Positions 46,342 to 55,007 of a DNA stretch of 64,000 nucleotides are shown here, in pieces (the stretch's first letter is position 1; every line of letters starts with the position of its first letter). The position numbers and the translations under genes are program-made. This DNA comes from Myxococcales bacterium (lineage in GTDB: Bacteria > Myxococcota_A > Polyangia > Polyangiales > Polyangiaceae): positions 1 to 64,000 of the forward strand of contig JAAFHV010000008.1 in the NCBI GenBank assembly GCA_013297655.1, in the 5' to 3' direction. The notes beneath the pieces were generated by a model. It saw only the letters and a list, made by a program, of their open reading frames with translations, did no database searches and was not told where the DNA came from.

Positions 46342-47769
46342 ATGGCGCTCTACACCGAGATCCTCCCGTCCGACGGCATCACCCCGGTCTCGGCCTACGC
46401 CGCGCTTCGTGCGCACGCGGGGGACGGCCCGTCGTTCTTGTTCGAGAGCGTCGTCTCGGGGGAGCGTTGGGGTCGCTACAGCATCCTCGGGTATCGCCCG
46501 CGCTACGAGCTCGTCCACGAGTGGGACGGCGTGGCCGCGCACGGCGAGCTGCCCGAAGGCGTGAGCCTCGCGTCGAGCGACGATCCACTCGCGGCGATCG
46601 CGCCGTTCTTCACGCCGAAGGAGGGACTCCGAACTCCGGCAGAGCGCTTCGCGTCCGGCCACGTCGGCTTCTTCGCGTGGGATCTCATCCATCGCATCGA
46701 GAAGGTCCCGCCCGGCGATCCTGCGACATGGAAGCAGCATTTTTTGCCTCTCTTTCGTCTCCTCGGGGGCTGCACCATCGTCGTGTTCGACGCCCTCACG
46801 CAGACGCTCTCCATCTGCGCGGACAGCAAAGAACGCGTCGACCGCGCCCGCACCGAGCTCGACACACGGGTCCCGCTTCGACCGATCGCGGTCCCCGATC
46901 GCAAGACGCTGCCAGAGCATCGGGTCGACGTCGACGACGCCACGTACGAGGCGCGGGTGCGCGAGGCGCAGGAGCTCATTCGCGCCGGCGACGCGTTCCA
47001 GGTCGTGCTCGCGCGCACGTTCGTGACCGAACAAGGCGGTCGCGACGCCTTCGACGTGTATCGCGCGATGCGCCTCGTGAACCCGTCGCCGTACATGTAT
47101 TACCTCGACTTTCCGCCGGCGAAGGGCGAGCGCACGCGGACTCAAATCGCCGGCGCGAGCCCCGAGACGTTGATCCGCACCGGCGACGGGAAGGTCACCG
47201 TGCGTCCGCTCGCCGGGACACGTCCGCGCGGAAAGACCGAGGCGGACGACCTCGAGCACGAGCGTGATCTCTTGGCCGACGAGAAGGAGCTCGCCGAGCA
47301 CGTCATGCTCGTCGACCTCGGTCGCAACGACGTGGGCCGCGTCTCCAAGCTCGGCACCGTGACGATCGAGAAGCGAATGGTGATCGAGCGCTACTCACAC
47401 GTGATGCACATCGTGAGCGAGGTCTCCGGCGAGCTCCGCGAGGACGCGACTCCCCTCGACGTGATGCGCGCCGGATTTCCCGCGGGCACATTGTCAGGCG
47501 CGCCGAAGGTCCGCGCGATGCAGATCGTGCGCGAGCTCGAGGCGCGCCCGAGGAACATCTACGGCGGCGCGATCGGCTACGCGTCCGGCACCGGCGACGT
47601 CGATTTTGCGATCGCGATCCGCACCGCCGTGTGCCGCAACGGCGCGTTCGAGGTCACCGCTGGCGCCGGCATCGTGGACGCGAGCGTCCCCGCGAGTGAA
47701 GCGGAAGAGACACGAAACAAGGCCCGCGGCGTACTGTGCGCGATCGCGGCTGTGCCCGAGCGCTCCTGA
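46342..47769 (+). CDS. trpE: Anthranilate synthase component I
   Basis: The 475-residue protein has the TrpE/chorismate-binding layout: an N-terminal region with FLFESVVSGERWGRYSILGY for tryptophan feedback binding, then the catalytic C-terminal half with IRAGDAFQVVLAR, NPSPYMYYL, GASPETLI, RPLAGTRPRG, DLGRNDVGRV, YSHVMHIVSEV and FPAGTLSGAPKVRAM. It makes anthranilate from chorismate with TrpG. Neither trpG nor trpD follows, so the tryptophan genes are dispersed or the partner subunit is elsewhere. It follows the Kal-Kce gene with one base between stop and start. Confidence 0.96.
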   Translation: MALYTEILPSDGITPVSAYAALRAHAGDGPSFLFESVVSGERWGRYSILGYRPRYELVHEWDGVAAHGELPEGVSLASSDDPLAAIAPFFTPKEGLRTPAERFASGHVGFFAWDLIHRIEKVPPGDPATWKQHFLPLFRLLGGCTIVVFDALTQTLSICADSKERVDRARTELDTRVPLRPIAVPDRKTLPEHRVDVDDATYEARVREAQELIRAGDAFQVVLARTFVTEQGGRDAFDVYRAMRLVNPSPYMYYLDFPPAKGERTRTQIAGASPETLIRTGDGKVTVRPLAGTRPRGKTEADDLEHERDLLADEKELAEHVMLVDLGRNDVGRVSKLGTVTIEKRMVIERYSHVMHIVSEVSGELREDATPLDVMRAGFPAGTLSGAPKVRAMQIVRELEARPRNIYGGAIGYASGTGDVDFAIAIRTAVCRNGAFEVTAGAGIVDASVPASEAEETRNKARGVLCAIAAVPERS

Positions 47770-47866
47770 GCCGAGCGGGCGCCAAGGCAGGCAGCTCTCA
47801 CGCGACCGAGGCCGGAGCGTGAAAAATCTGCGCGCTCGCTGGGCGGGCCCGCGCTACCTTCCAAGC

Positions 47867-48820
47867 ATGCGGATTCTCCTCGGAATTTTCACGGGGGCGG
47901 TCGTCGCGGGCTGTGGGCTGAGCCTCTCCGTCGACCCCGCTGGCGACGCGGGCCCCGCCCCATCAGCGCAACCCTCCACCACCGCGCCGGCACCGAGCGG
48001 CACCGGCACCACGCCTACGCCTCAGCCCACGGGCACCGCACCGATCGAGGCCGACGGCGCGACGTCGGATGCAGCTCCTCTCGTCGACAGCGGCACCGAC
48101 GCCCCGATCGTATCGGCTGACGCCGGCCGTGACGCCACCGCCCCGGGCCCGGTGAACGTGAACGTTTCCTATGCGCTAGGAAAGGACGCGAAGGTTTATC
48201 TCTTCGACCACGACGCAAAGACGTTCACCGCTGGCCTGTCGACCAACTGTCCGGCGGGCGAAGAGACGGCCGTGATGCAGGACGGCACCGTCTACGTCAC
48301 CTCGTCCGATAGCCGCAACCTCTACCGCTGGTCGGCGGCGACCGGCTGCACGTTCGTCGGCACGGCGAACCTGCCCTTCGCCCTCGGCACCGCGTTCATC
48401 GGCGGCGTCGAGCAGCTCGTCGGTTACCGCGACGCCGACTACGACATGGTCAGCACCACGAACGCGACTGTCACGCGATTGACCAACGGCGCCCTTGGCA
48501 CGTTGCGGCCCGCGGGCGACTACGCCAGAGTCGGCGCGCGCGCGTTCCTCTCCGTGCAAACGAACGAAGGAAGCTGTCCCGCTGGCGGCGATTGCATCGT
48601 CGAGATCGATCCTTCCAACGGGAGGCCGCTCACGGCGCCGAGACAATACGTCGGGCTTGGCATTTTCGGCCTCGCGCAGTCGCGCGGGAAGCTGCTCCTC
48701 TACGCGAACGCTCAAGTCTACGAGATGGCCGTCGCCACCCTCACCCTCGGGCCGTCGCTCAGGCAGTTCCCTACCGGAGCTTCGTTCTCCGGCGCGGGCG
48801 CTGCCGCGCTCGCCCCGTGA
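47867..48820 (+). CDS. Lipoprotein with possible propeller domain
   Basis: The 317-residue protein has a lipobox (AVVAGC, Cys near 16) and a long Thr/Pro/Ala/Asp linker to about residue 100. A beta-rich domain follows with short repeats (AKVYLFDHDAKTFTAGL, DGTVYVTSSDSRNLYRWS, VEQLVGYRDADYDMV, CIVEIDPSNGRPLTAP, GKLLLYANAQVYEM), suggestive of propeller blades. No catalytic motif is visible. Confidence 0.7.
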   Translation: MRILLGIFTGAVVAGCGLSLSVDPAGDAGPAPSAQPSTTAPAPSGTGTTPTPQPTGTAPIEADGATSDAAPLVDSGTDAPIVSADAGRDATAPGPVNVNVSYALGKDAKVYLFDHDAKTFTAGLSTNCPAGEETAVMQDGTVYVTSSDSRNLYRWSAATGCTFVGTANLPFALGTAFIGGVEQLVGYRDADYDMVSTTNATVTRLTNGALGTLRPAGDYARVGARAFLSVQTNEGSCPAGGDCIVEIDPSNGRPLTAPRQYVGLGIFGLAQSRGKLLLYANAQVYEMAVATLTLGPSLRQFPTGASFSGAGAAALAP

Positions 48821-48882
48821 CGACCGGTCGCGCCGTCCCGCTCCACGCGCATTCGGTCACGAGTTCGGCTAGCCTCTTCGTC

Positions 48883-49524
48883 GTGAAACGACGGGTCGCG
48901 GGGTGGCGGGCGATGGGGCTCTCGGTCGTGGCGTTCGCAGCGTGCGCCGAGCCCACGCGCGTCCGCACGCCTCCCGCGATGGAAAAGGTCGACGTGCCAG
49001 GGGCTTCGTCCTCCGCGCCAGAAGAACCCACGACCGATGTCCCGATCGGCGACGCAGGCGCGCGCGAAGGCGTCGGCACCGGTCCGACCAAGATCGGCGG
49101 TCAAGGTCCAGAGGTGGCTACCCCCACGACCGACGGTGGGGACGCCCCGTCGGCGCCATCGTCCCCTCCCGCGACGAAGGCGGCGCAGGTGCTCGCGGGC
49201 CCGCCGCAGGTATCGGGCGCCCTCGGCGCCGACGTCGTCGACCGCACGGTGCACGCGAGGCTGCCGCGCCTCAAGCTCTGCTACGAAGCGGCGCTGAAGC
49301 GCGCGTCCTCCCTCGAGGGCACCATATCGATCTCGTTCGTGGTGACGAAAGCCGGGGGCGTGCGGTCGCCGAACGTGGCGGGCGGCTCCGTCTCCGACAA
49401 GCCGCTCGGCGATTGTATGACACATCAATTTTCGGCCCTCGTATTCCCGCGCCCGAAGGCCGAGTCGACGGTGATCCTTCCGCTCACGCTCGTCGCTCCA
49501 CGGAGCGACGGGGGTCATCGCTGA
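48883..49524 (+). CDS. Lipoprotein with AgmX/PglI-type C-terminal domain
   Basis: The 213-residue protein starts at GTG 48883 and has a signal peptide ending VVAFAAC (lipobox Cys near 20). A Pro/Gly/Asp linker follows. The last 95 residues fit the AgmX/PglI C-terminal domain of myxobacteria: DRTVHARLPRLKLCYEAAL, a strand 'GTISISFVVTKAGGV', and 'LGDCMTHQFSALVFPRPK'. The two conserved Cys are present. Such domains occur in proteins linked to gliding and envelope functions and resemble TonB-type modules. The 3' end overlaps the histidine kinase gene on the other strand by 10 bp. Confidence 0.85.
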   Translation: MKRRVAGWRAMGLSVVAFAACAEPTRVRTPPAMEKVDVPGASSSAPEEPTTDVPIGDAGAREGVGTGPTKIGGQGPEVATPTTDGGDAPSAPSSPPATKAAQVLAGPPQVSGALGADVVDRTVHARLPRLKLCYEAALKRASSLEGTISISFVVTKAGGVRSPNVAGGSVSDKPLGDCMTHQFSALVFPRPKAESTVILPLTLVAPRSDGGHR

Positions 49525-51377
49525 GTCGGTCTCTCCGACCGCGAGGCGAGTGACTCCGGCGTCGGAATACGGAGCCGAAAGAGGGTGCCCTCCCCCTCTT
49601 CTGCCGCTTCGATTTCCAGGTCGCCGCCGTGCGCGCGCATCAACGTGCGCGCGAGGGTAAGGCCCAGTCCGAGACTGCCCAATACGCGCGCGCTCTCGGC
49701 GTTCTCGAAGGCGGCGAAGAGGGCGACCCGCTCTTCGGGCGACAGCCGATTTCCTGGCGCTTCGATGTCCACCGTGACTCCTTTACCGGCCTTCCGCGCG
49801 GCGCGGAGGAACACCCCTTTTCCTCCCAAACGAGCGCCGGCGAGCGCCACCAGCGTGATCGCCTGCGACACGCGCGCAGGATCGACGTGCACCTTCGGGA
49901 GGTTCGCCATCGCGCTCGCGGTGATGAGGGCGCCCTCGAGCTCGCGCGCGTCGAGCACCGCCGTCGTCACGACGTCCTCCACGCGCACGTCCTCCGTCGC
50001 CAAGTCGAGGGCGTCCGCGTCCGCACGCGAGGCGTCGAGGATCGTGCGCACGAGGTGGAGGAGCTCTTTTCCTCGTTGCTCGATGATCGCGAGGCTCTCG
50101 CGCTGGCCCTCGCTGAGCGGCTGGCGCTTCACGAGCTCGGCGAACCCGAGGACCGCGTTGAGCGGCGCCTTCAAGTCGTGGCTCATCGACGCGAGGAACA
50201 GCCCGCGTGTCTGCTCCACGCGGTGCTTCGCGACGATGGCCCGCTCCTGCGCGAACGCGAACTCACGGAAGATGCCCCCGAGCTTCTCGATCGCGGCGGT
50301 CAGCTCCCGCACGGGACGAAATGTCGCCTCTTTTCGCATACGTAGACCACGCCGCACGTCGCGCGCGCCCATCGCCTCCACTTGCAGGCGCGCGACCTCC
50401 ACGTCGTGCGACAGCGCGGACCCGAGGCGCCCCCCCAGCACCGCCGCGAACCCGATCCCGAGCCCGGCCACCGCGACGACGAGGGCGAGGCTCCCGCTCG
50501 GTGAGCCCGCGTCGAAGCGCACGACGACCGAGTGGTTGCCGAACGGCGCGTGGACCGTGATCTCGCCGCGCGAGTCGGCCTGCGAGCGCACCTCCGTCAC
50601 GGGCTCCTCCGCGATCGTCATCACGTAGCCGTGCTCGCGCGCGGCACGGGAGACCTCCTCGAACCCGAGCGGCTCTCCCTCGATAGGCTCGAGGGTCGCG
50701 CGGGTGAACGCGAGCGCGCTGTTCACGCGCGCCTCCATCGTCGCCGCACGTGCGTGCGCGTACACGAGGAGGAGCGCGCCGACCGCGATCAACGCCGCCG
50801 GCGCCGCGACCGCGAGCGTGATCCGGCCCTCGAGACGGCTCCCCCGCCGCGCCGCTCGGTCGCGCGCCAGCTCGAAGGCGTCGGCGTTCCCGCGAGGCGA
50901 CAATTGCTCCATAATTTCGCACGCTTGTGAGCGGAGCGCGGTAAAGATAGCGAGCGAGAGCGCGATGACGAGGGTGCTCGTGAGGGCCGCGAGCGCGAGG
51001 TGGGTCGAGAGATCCGCGCGCGCCGAGCGGGTCAGCGTAAAGAGCAGGATGAGCGTCGCGGCGGTGCCGACGTAAACGAACGTGAGGCGCGCAGGGGCGA
51101 CCTCGAGCGCGCGGACCTGCTCCGGCTCCACGTCGGTCCCGTCCTCTTGCGCTTGGAAGAGCGGCGCGAGCGGCGCCGTGATCGCGAACGTCCCGATCGC
51201 GATCGCGGTGCCGACGAGGACGAACAGCACGAGCCCGAGCGGGAGGAGCTCGTCGCGCAGCGAGGAGCCGAGGAGCAGCAGCGTCGGCGCGAGCACGGCC
51301 ACGATCGCCGCCGTGACGACGTGACCGGCGAGCGTGAGCGCGAGGAGTCGCACCGCGAAGCGGGTCGCGGGCTTCAT
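49515..51377 (-). CDS. Membrane histidine kinase-like protein with degenerate ATPase
   Basis: The 620-residue protein has about six hydrophobic segments in its first 340 residues, split by a periplasmic loop near residues 210-295, and a HAMP-like linker. A dimerisation domain follows with an intact H-box (SHDLKAPLNAVLGFAELV). The ATPase part departs from the family: the N-box reads SQAITLVALAGARL with no asparagine, and the DxGxG motif is replaced by IEAPGNRL, while GLGLTLA is kept. The start overlaps the stop of the upstream kinase by 4 bp. It may be an inactive partner of that kinase. Confidence 0.85.
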   Translation of the reverse strand: MKPATRFAVRLLALTLAGHVVTAAIVAVLAPTLLLLGSSLRDELLPLGLVLFVLVGTAIAIGTFAITAPLAPLFQAQEDGTDVEPEQVRALEVAPARLTFVYVGTAATLILLFTLTRSARADLSTHLALAALTSTLVIALSLAIFTALRSQACEIMEQLSPRGNADAFELARDRAARRGSRLEGRITLAVAAPAALIAVGALLLVYAHARAATMEARVNSALAFTRATLEPIEGEPLGFEEVSRAAREHGYVMTIAEEPVTEVRSQADSRGEITVHAPFGNHSVVVRFDAGSPSGSLALVVAVAGLGIGFAAVLGGRLGSALSHDVEVARLQVEAMGARDVRRGLRMRKEATFRPVRELTAAIEKLGGIFREFAFAQERAIVAKHRVEQTRGLFLASMSHDLKAPLNAVLGFAELVKRQPLSEGQRESLAIIEQRGKELLHLVRTILDASRADADALDLATEDVRVEDVVTTAVLDARELEGALITASAMANLPKVHVDPARVSQAITLVALAGARLGGKGVFLRAARKAGKGVTVDIEAPGNRLSPEERVALFAAFENAESARVLGSLGLGLTLARTLMRAHGGDLEIEAAEEGEGTLFRLRIPTPESLASRSERPTQR

Positions 51378-52990
51378 GCGTCCTCGTCTTTTGCGCGCGG
51401 AGGATCGCTCTCGGTCGGGATCGCAGCGGGGGCTTCGGATTCGAGCGCGGTGCGCGCGGCGGCGACACGGGCGCGGAGCTCGGAGGGCGGGCCCGAGTCG
51501 CGAATGGCGCGCGGGAGCGTCAGGAAAAACGTGGTCCCCTCACCGAGGGTGCTCTCGAGTCGCAGCGTCCCGCCGTGCGCGAGCACGAGCCTCCGCGCGA
51601 TGGCCAGACCGAGACCCGATCCGAGCGCCTTGCCTCTGCGCTCGCCCGCTTGTTTGTAGTCGTCGAACACCGTCGCCTGCTCCGCCTCCGCGATCCCCCT
51701 GCCGGTGTCGGCGACGGCGATCTCGACGTCGCGAGCGGCGGACGAGACGGTGACCGTGATCTTGCCGCGATCGGTGAACTTGACGGCGTTGCTCACGAGG
51801 TTCCCGAGCACCTGGCGCAGGCGACGCGGATCGGCGTGCGCGAACACCGGACCCTCGCTCTCGGACGGCCCGCGGACGTCGTTGCCGAGGGCGACCACCT
51901 CGAGCGTCACCGGCTTGCCGCCGAGCGAGAGCCTCGCCTCACGCAGCACGTCGGTCGAGACATGGACCACGTCGACCGCCGACACGGCGAGCTTGAGCTG
52001 CCCGCTCTCGATCGCGGAGAACTCCAAAATGTCGTTGATGAGCCCGAGCAAGTGCTGGCCACTCCCTCGAATTTGCTCCACTTCTTCGCGCGCTTCGGGA
52101 GAGAGCGGCCCGTCCACCTCTTGAACGAGGATGTCCGAGAATCCCAAAATGGCGTTGAGCGGGCTGCGGAGCTCGTGGCTGACGGCGGCGAGGAAGGCGG
52201 CGCGATCTTTGTCTGCCGCCCGCGCGCGGGAGAGGCTCAGGTGGTACTCGCGCTCGGCGGTCAGGAAGCGCTCGACGAGGCGGTTGAAGGCGACAGCGAG
52301 GCCGCCGATCTCGTCGATCGCGCGCACGGGCACGAGCTCTCCGGTGGGCTCCGAGCGCACGCGCGCCATTCCCTCGATTCGGCGGGTGACGAAGTCGATG
52401 TCACGGCCCGCGTCGCGGCTCACCCCGAAGGCCACCGCGGAGGCAGCGAACACGAGCAACGTCGTGAGCGCGACGAGGGCCTCCACGAGGTGCGTCTCGC
52501 TCTCCGTCGCGGGGGGCTTGCGCACCACGAGCACCAGGAACGGCCCGTGACGTACCCGCCGCGCGACGAAAAAAGCCGCTCCGAACCGTGTGTCGGTCTC
52601 GCCCGAGCCGCGCGCCAAGAACGTGGACACATCGACCCGCGACGCGCCTCCGATCGTCGCGTCGAGCACGACCGCGCCGTCGGCCTCGGCGAGCAGCCCT
52701 TCGCCGCCGGTGCGACGGACCGCGCGACGGACCGCCTCGGCGCGACCTTCCTCCGACAGCGGCCCGAGCTTGGCGACGAGCGTGTCGGCGAGGAGCTCCA
52801 CCCGCGCCTTCGCGTTCTCGTCCGAGGTGCGGCGCATGACACGCACGCCCAGCGCTCCGATCCCCACCGCCACGAGCAGCCCCAAGAAGCTCACGACGAA
52901 CGGCGCGAGCGCCGCGAGCGACAGAGGCGGCGTGGGCCTCCTCCGCTTCGGCATCGTCACCGCGCTCGTGTCGGAGAAGAGGTCGCTCAC
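51374..52990 (-). CDS. Membrane histidine kinase
   Basis: The 538-residue protein starts at GTG 52990 (an ATG at 52954 is an alternative). It has two membrane segments (FVVSFLGLLVAVGIGALGV and ALVALTTLLVFAASAVAFG) around a periplasmic sensor of about 110 residues, a HAMP domain, then HisKA with SHELRSPLNAILGFSDIL and a complete HATPase: N-box RQVLGNLVSNAVKFT, DTGRGI, GSGLGLAIAR and GEGTTFFLTLP. It lacks a receiver domain, and no response regulator gene is adjacent. It is first in a two-gene operon with a degenerate paralogue. Confidence 0.94.
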   Translation of the reverse strand: MSDLFSDTSAVTMPKRRRPTPPLSLAALAPFVVSFLGLLVAVGIGALGVRVMRRTSDENAKARVELLADTLVAKLGPLSEEGRAEAVRRAVRRTGGEGLLAEADGAVVLDATIGGASRVDVSTFLARGSGETDTRFGAAFFVARRVRHGPFLVLVVRKPPATESETHLVEALVALTTLLVFAASAVAFGVSRDAGRDIDFVTRRIEGMARVRSEPTGELVPVRAIDEIGGLAVAFNRLVERFLTAEREYHLSLSRARAADKDRAAFLAAVSHELRSPLNAILGFSDILVQEVDGPLSPEAREEVEQIRGSGQHLLGLINDILEFSAIESGQLKLAVSAVDVVHVSTDVLREARLSLGGKPVTLEVVALGNDVRGPSESEGPVFAHADPRRLRQVLGNLVSNAVKFTDRGKITVTVSSAARDVEIAVADTGRGIAEAEQATVFDDYKQAGERRGKALGSGLGLAIARRLVLAHGGTLRLESTLGEGTTFFLTLPRAIRDSGPPSELRARVAAARTALESEAPAAIPTESDPPRAKDEDA

Positions 52991-53290
52991 GTCCGTGCGC
53001 GAGCGTAGCAGCCCGCCCCTCGGGCCCCGTCGCGAGCTCGGTCCGAAAGGTTTTCGCCAGCGTCACGTGGGTCAGGAACAATCCGCTGCGTCACTTGCTG
53101 TGTTGGCAAGCCCGCGGAATCGTTTCCATACGGTCTCGTCCGATTGCGTCGAAGCACCGCGCACTCCCGTAAATACTCGACGCCATTGGGGAAATCTAAC
53201 ACGACGCGGCATCGATTTTATTCAGATTGTTCCTTTACGAATCTCCATTGTGAGTCAAAAGACGAAGAGTCACTCGGGGGAGAGACAAGC

Positions 53291-53740
53291 ATGACCCAAG
53301 CTGCACGCCGAACGCCGAACGCACCGCCCGCACCGCCACCTTCGTCGAGGCATTTCTCGGCGCGGGTCGACCGGGGGATCGTCGGCTCCGAGGGCGATCG
53401 CATGCGCGAGTCGGGCATCGTTCCGATCGCGCCGGTCTACTCACCCGCTCACGACGCGCCGGTGCACGACATCGGGGTAGCGCCGCTCCGCCCGCCGCGC
53501 GTGAAGCTGGTCGGCCCTGCGCGCGCCGCGATGCCCGCGGGCCGCGTCACGCTGTGCATCTACGGCTGGCAGAACGTGCAGCCTGGTCCGCTCTCGTGGG
53601 TGTTCCCGAGCTTGTCTGCCGCCGTCACTGCCGCGCAGGCGATGCGAAACGCGACGGATTGGATCGTTTTGGAGGGCCAGCATTCGCCCTCCGAGATCGC
53701 CTGGGCCCGGTCGCGCGCCCCCCTCCTAGCCTCCAGCTAG
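53291..53740 (+). CDS. Conserved hypothetical protein
   Basis: The 149-residue protein starts at ATG 53291 behind a GGGGGAG site. Its first 85 residues are Pro/Ala/Arg-rich and look disordered. The C-terminal part (RVTLCIYGWQNVQPGPLSWVFPSLSAAVTAAQAMRNATDWIVLEG) is a compact strand-helix-strand unit. No family is recognised. Of the 300 bases upstream (52991-53290), the last 100 are distinctly AT-richer than the region and probably hold the promoter. The gene ends at the left edge of the large inverted-repeat element. Confidence 0.65.
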   Translation: MTQAARRTPNAPPAPPPSSRHFSARVDRGIVGSEGDRMRESGIVPIAPVYSPAHDAPVHDIGVAPLRPPRVKLVGPARAAMPAGRVTLCIYGWQNVQPGPLSWVFPSLSAAVTAAQAMRNATDWIVLEGQHSPSEIAWARSRAPLLASS

Positions 53741-54356
53741 AAGGCGGCCTGCTTTTCGCCGATAGCTTCGCCCTGGCGTCGTCGGACGTCCTCACCGACA
53801 GGAGTCGGTTCCGGGCGATCCTCCTAGCCAGGGCTCGCTCCACCCCTTCGGGTGCTTTCAAGGATCGTCGACGAAAATCAGGCCACCTTCTCTCGTCCCA
53901 TGACGCTCGCGGACTCGCCGCGCGGGCTCGCGGACTCGCCGCGCGGGCTCGCAGACTCGCCGCTGGTGGGGACGCGACGCTCGCGGAGACCCGACGCTCG
54001 CGGGGACGCGTGGCTCGCGGAGACGCGTGGCTCGCGGAGACGCGTGGCTCGCGGGACGACGCGACGCTCGCGGAGACCCGACGCTCGCGGGGACGCGTGG
54101 CTCGCGGAGACGCGTGGCTCGCGGAGACGCGTGGCTCGGGGGGCGACGCCGAGGCCCCGCGAGGCGGAAGGTAGGTGGCATTTCGTCGAGAGCGAGCCCT
54201 GGCTAGGAGGATCGCCCGGTTATGCAAGGGAGCCGAAGGCGACCGGCATACGTTTGGCGACCGAGCGGAGCGAGGGAGCCATTCCACGAACTCCTGTCGG
54301 TGAGGACGTCCGACGACGCCAGGGCGAAGCTATCGGCGAAATGCCGCCTGCCTTCC
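53741..54356. repeat. Large inverted-repeat element with internal tandem repeats
   Basis: Two long arms are inverted copies. A 52-bp block (53754-53805) is repeated without mismatch in opposite orientation at 54290-54341. An inner 30-bp block (53811-53840) is repeated the same way at 54190-54219. The right arm carries an extra segment of about 70 bp (54220-54289) related to the repeat at 34421. The outer ends (53741-53753 against 54342-54356) match imperfectly. The interior (53841-54189) is occupied mostly by tandem repeats and has no convincing gene. It resembles a non-autonomous mobile element or a structured repeat cassette. Confidence 0.85.
53905..54144. repeat. 21-bp, 17-bp and 87-bp tandem repeats
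   Basis: Three 21-bp units beginning GCTCGCGGACTCGCC lie at 53905-53967. From 53971 the sequence is built of 17-bp units (consensus GACGCGTGGCTCGCGGA, about ten copies). These are organised in a higher-order 87-bp unit present twice, at 53971-54057 and 54058-54144, almost identical. Unit lengths of 17 and 87 show that the copies grew by slippage or unequal exchange rather than under coding constraint at the 17-bp level. Confidence 0.85.
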
Positions 54357-54357
54357 C

Positions 54358-54398
54358 ACAAAACGCGACGGGCGCGTCGTCGTTAGACGAAACGCCCG
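54358..54398 (-). terminator. Rho-independent terminator of the HU gene
   Basis: On the minus strand CGGGCG (54398-54393) pairs with CGCCCG (54374-54369), extended inward by CGTC/GACG-type pairs, and is followed by GTCGCGTTTTG. It lies 34 bases past the HU stop and at the edge of the inverted-repeat element. Confidence 0.6.
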
Positions 54399-54431
54399 CG
54401 CGGGATATCCCTCGAGAGGGACATCAAGCCG

Positions 54432-54746
54432 TCACTGGATGAGATCTTTGAGAGCCTTGAGAGCCGTGGCGCGGACCTTTTTCGAGGCCGGCTTGCCCTT
54501 GATGGTGATGTTCTCGCCCGTGAACGGGTTCTTGCCCGGACGGTCCTTCGTGGCGGGCTTCTTCACAGCCTTGAGCTTGAGAAGTCCGGGAATCACGAAC
54601 TCGCCCGGTCCGCGCGAGCCGAGCTGCTTCTTGATGAGCTCGGTGAGACCGTCGAACACGCGAGCGACGCTCTTCTTGTCGAGCTCTGCGCCCTCGGCAA
54701 TGTCGGAAATCACTTGGGCCTTGGTCAACCGCTTCGCTGCAGCCAT
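54432..54746 (-). CDS. HU-family DNA-binding protein
   Basis: The 104-residue protein starts at ATG 54746 behind a strong AGGAGGA site. It has the HU/IHF layout: helices LTKAQVISDIAEGAELDKKSVARVFDGLTELIKKQL, then strands FVIPGLLKLKAVKKPATKDRPGKNPFTGENITIKGKP with the DNA-intercalating GKNPFTGE arm, and a final helix ASKKVRATALKALKDLI. The first residues are Lys/Arg-rich (MAAAKR). It bends and compacts DNA. A terminator follows. Confidence 0.96.
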   Translation of the reverse strand: MAAAKRLTKAQVISDIAEGAELDKKSVARVFDGLTELIKKQLGSRGPGEFVIPGLLKLKAVKKPATKDRPGKNPFTGENITIKGKPASKKVRATALKALKDLIQ

Positions 54747-55007
54747 TTGCGCTTCCTCCTGTTTGGAACTTTGCGCTCAGTCACCGATTCTTTTCGGAAT
54801 TCGTGGCGAGAGAATCTTGAGATCTGACCCCGGAGGCCCCCGCTAAAAATCCGAGGCCCGCGCGGAGGAGGCTCAAAAAGGCTTCCAAACTCACGGGCTG
54901 GACACATGGCTAGCATCCGCCAATCGCCCCCCGCAAGGGAAATTCGAGGCTTTTGTACGTTTTCTTCTCCGGCGACCCGAGAAAAATCCTGCCAACGTCG
55001 CGCCGTG

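Noticed and set aside
53905-54144. Possible CRISPR array
   Set aside because: Units of 17 and 21 bp follow one another without unique spacers, and no cas genes are present.
53852-54442. Open frames through the tandem-repeat region on both strands
   Set aside because: They exist only because the GC-rich repeats lack stop codons; products are low-complexity Arg/Ala/Ser runs with no start signals.
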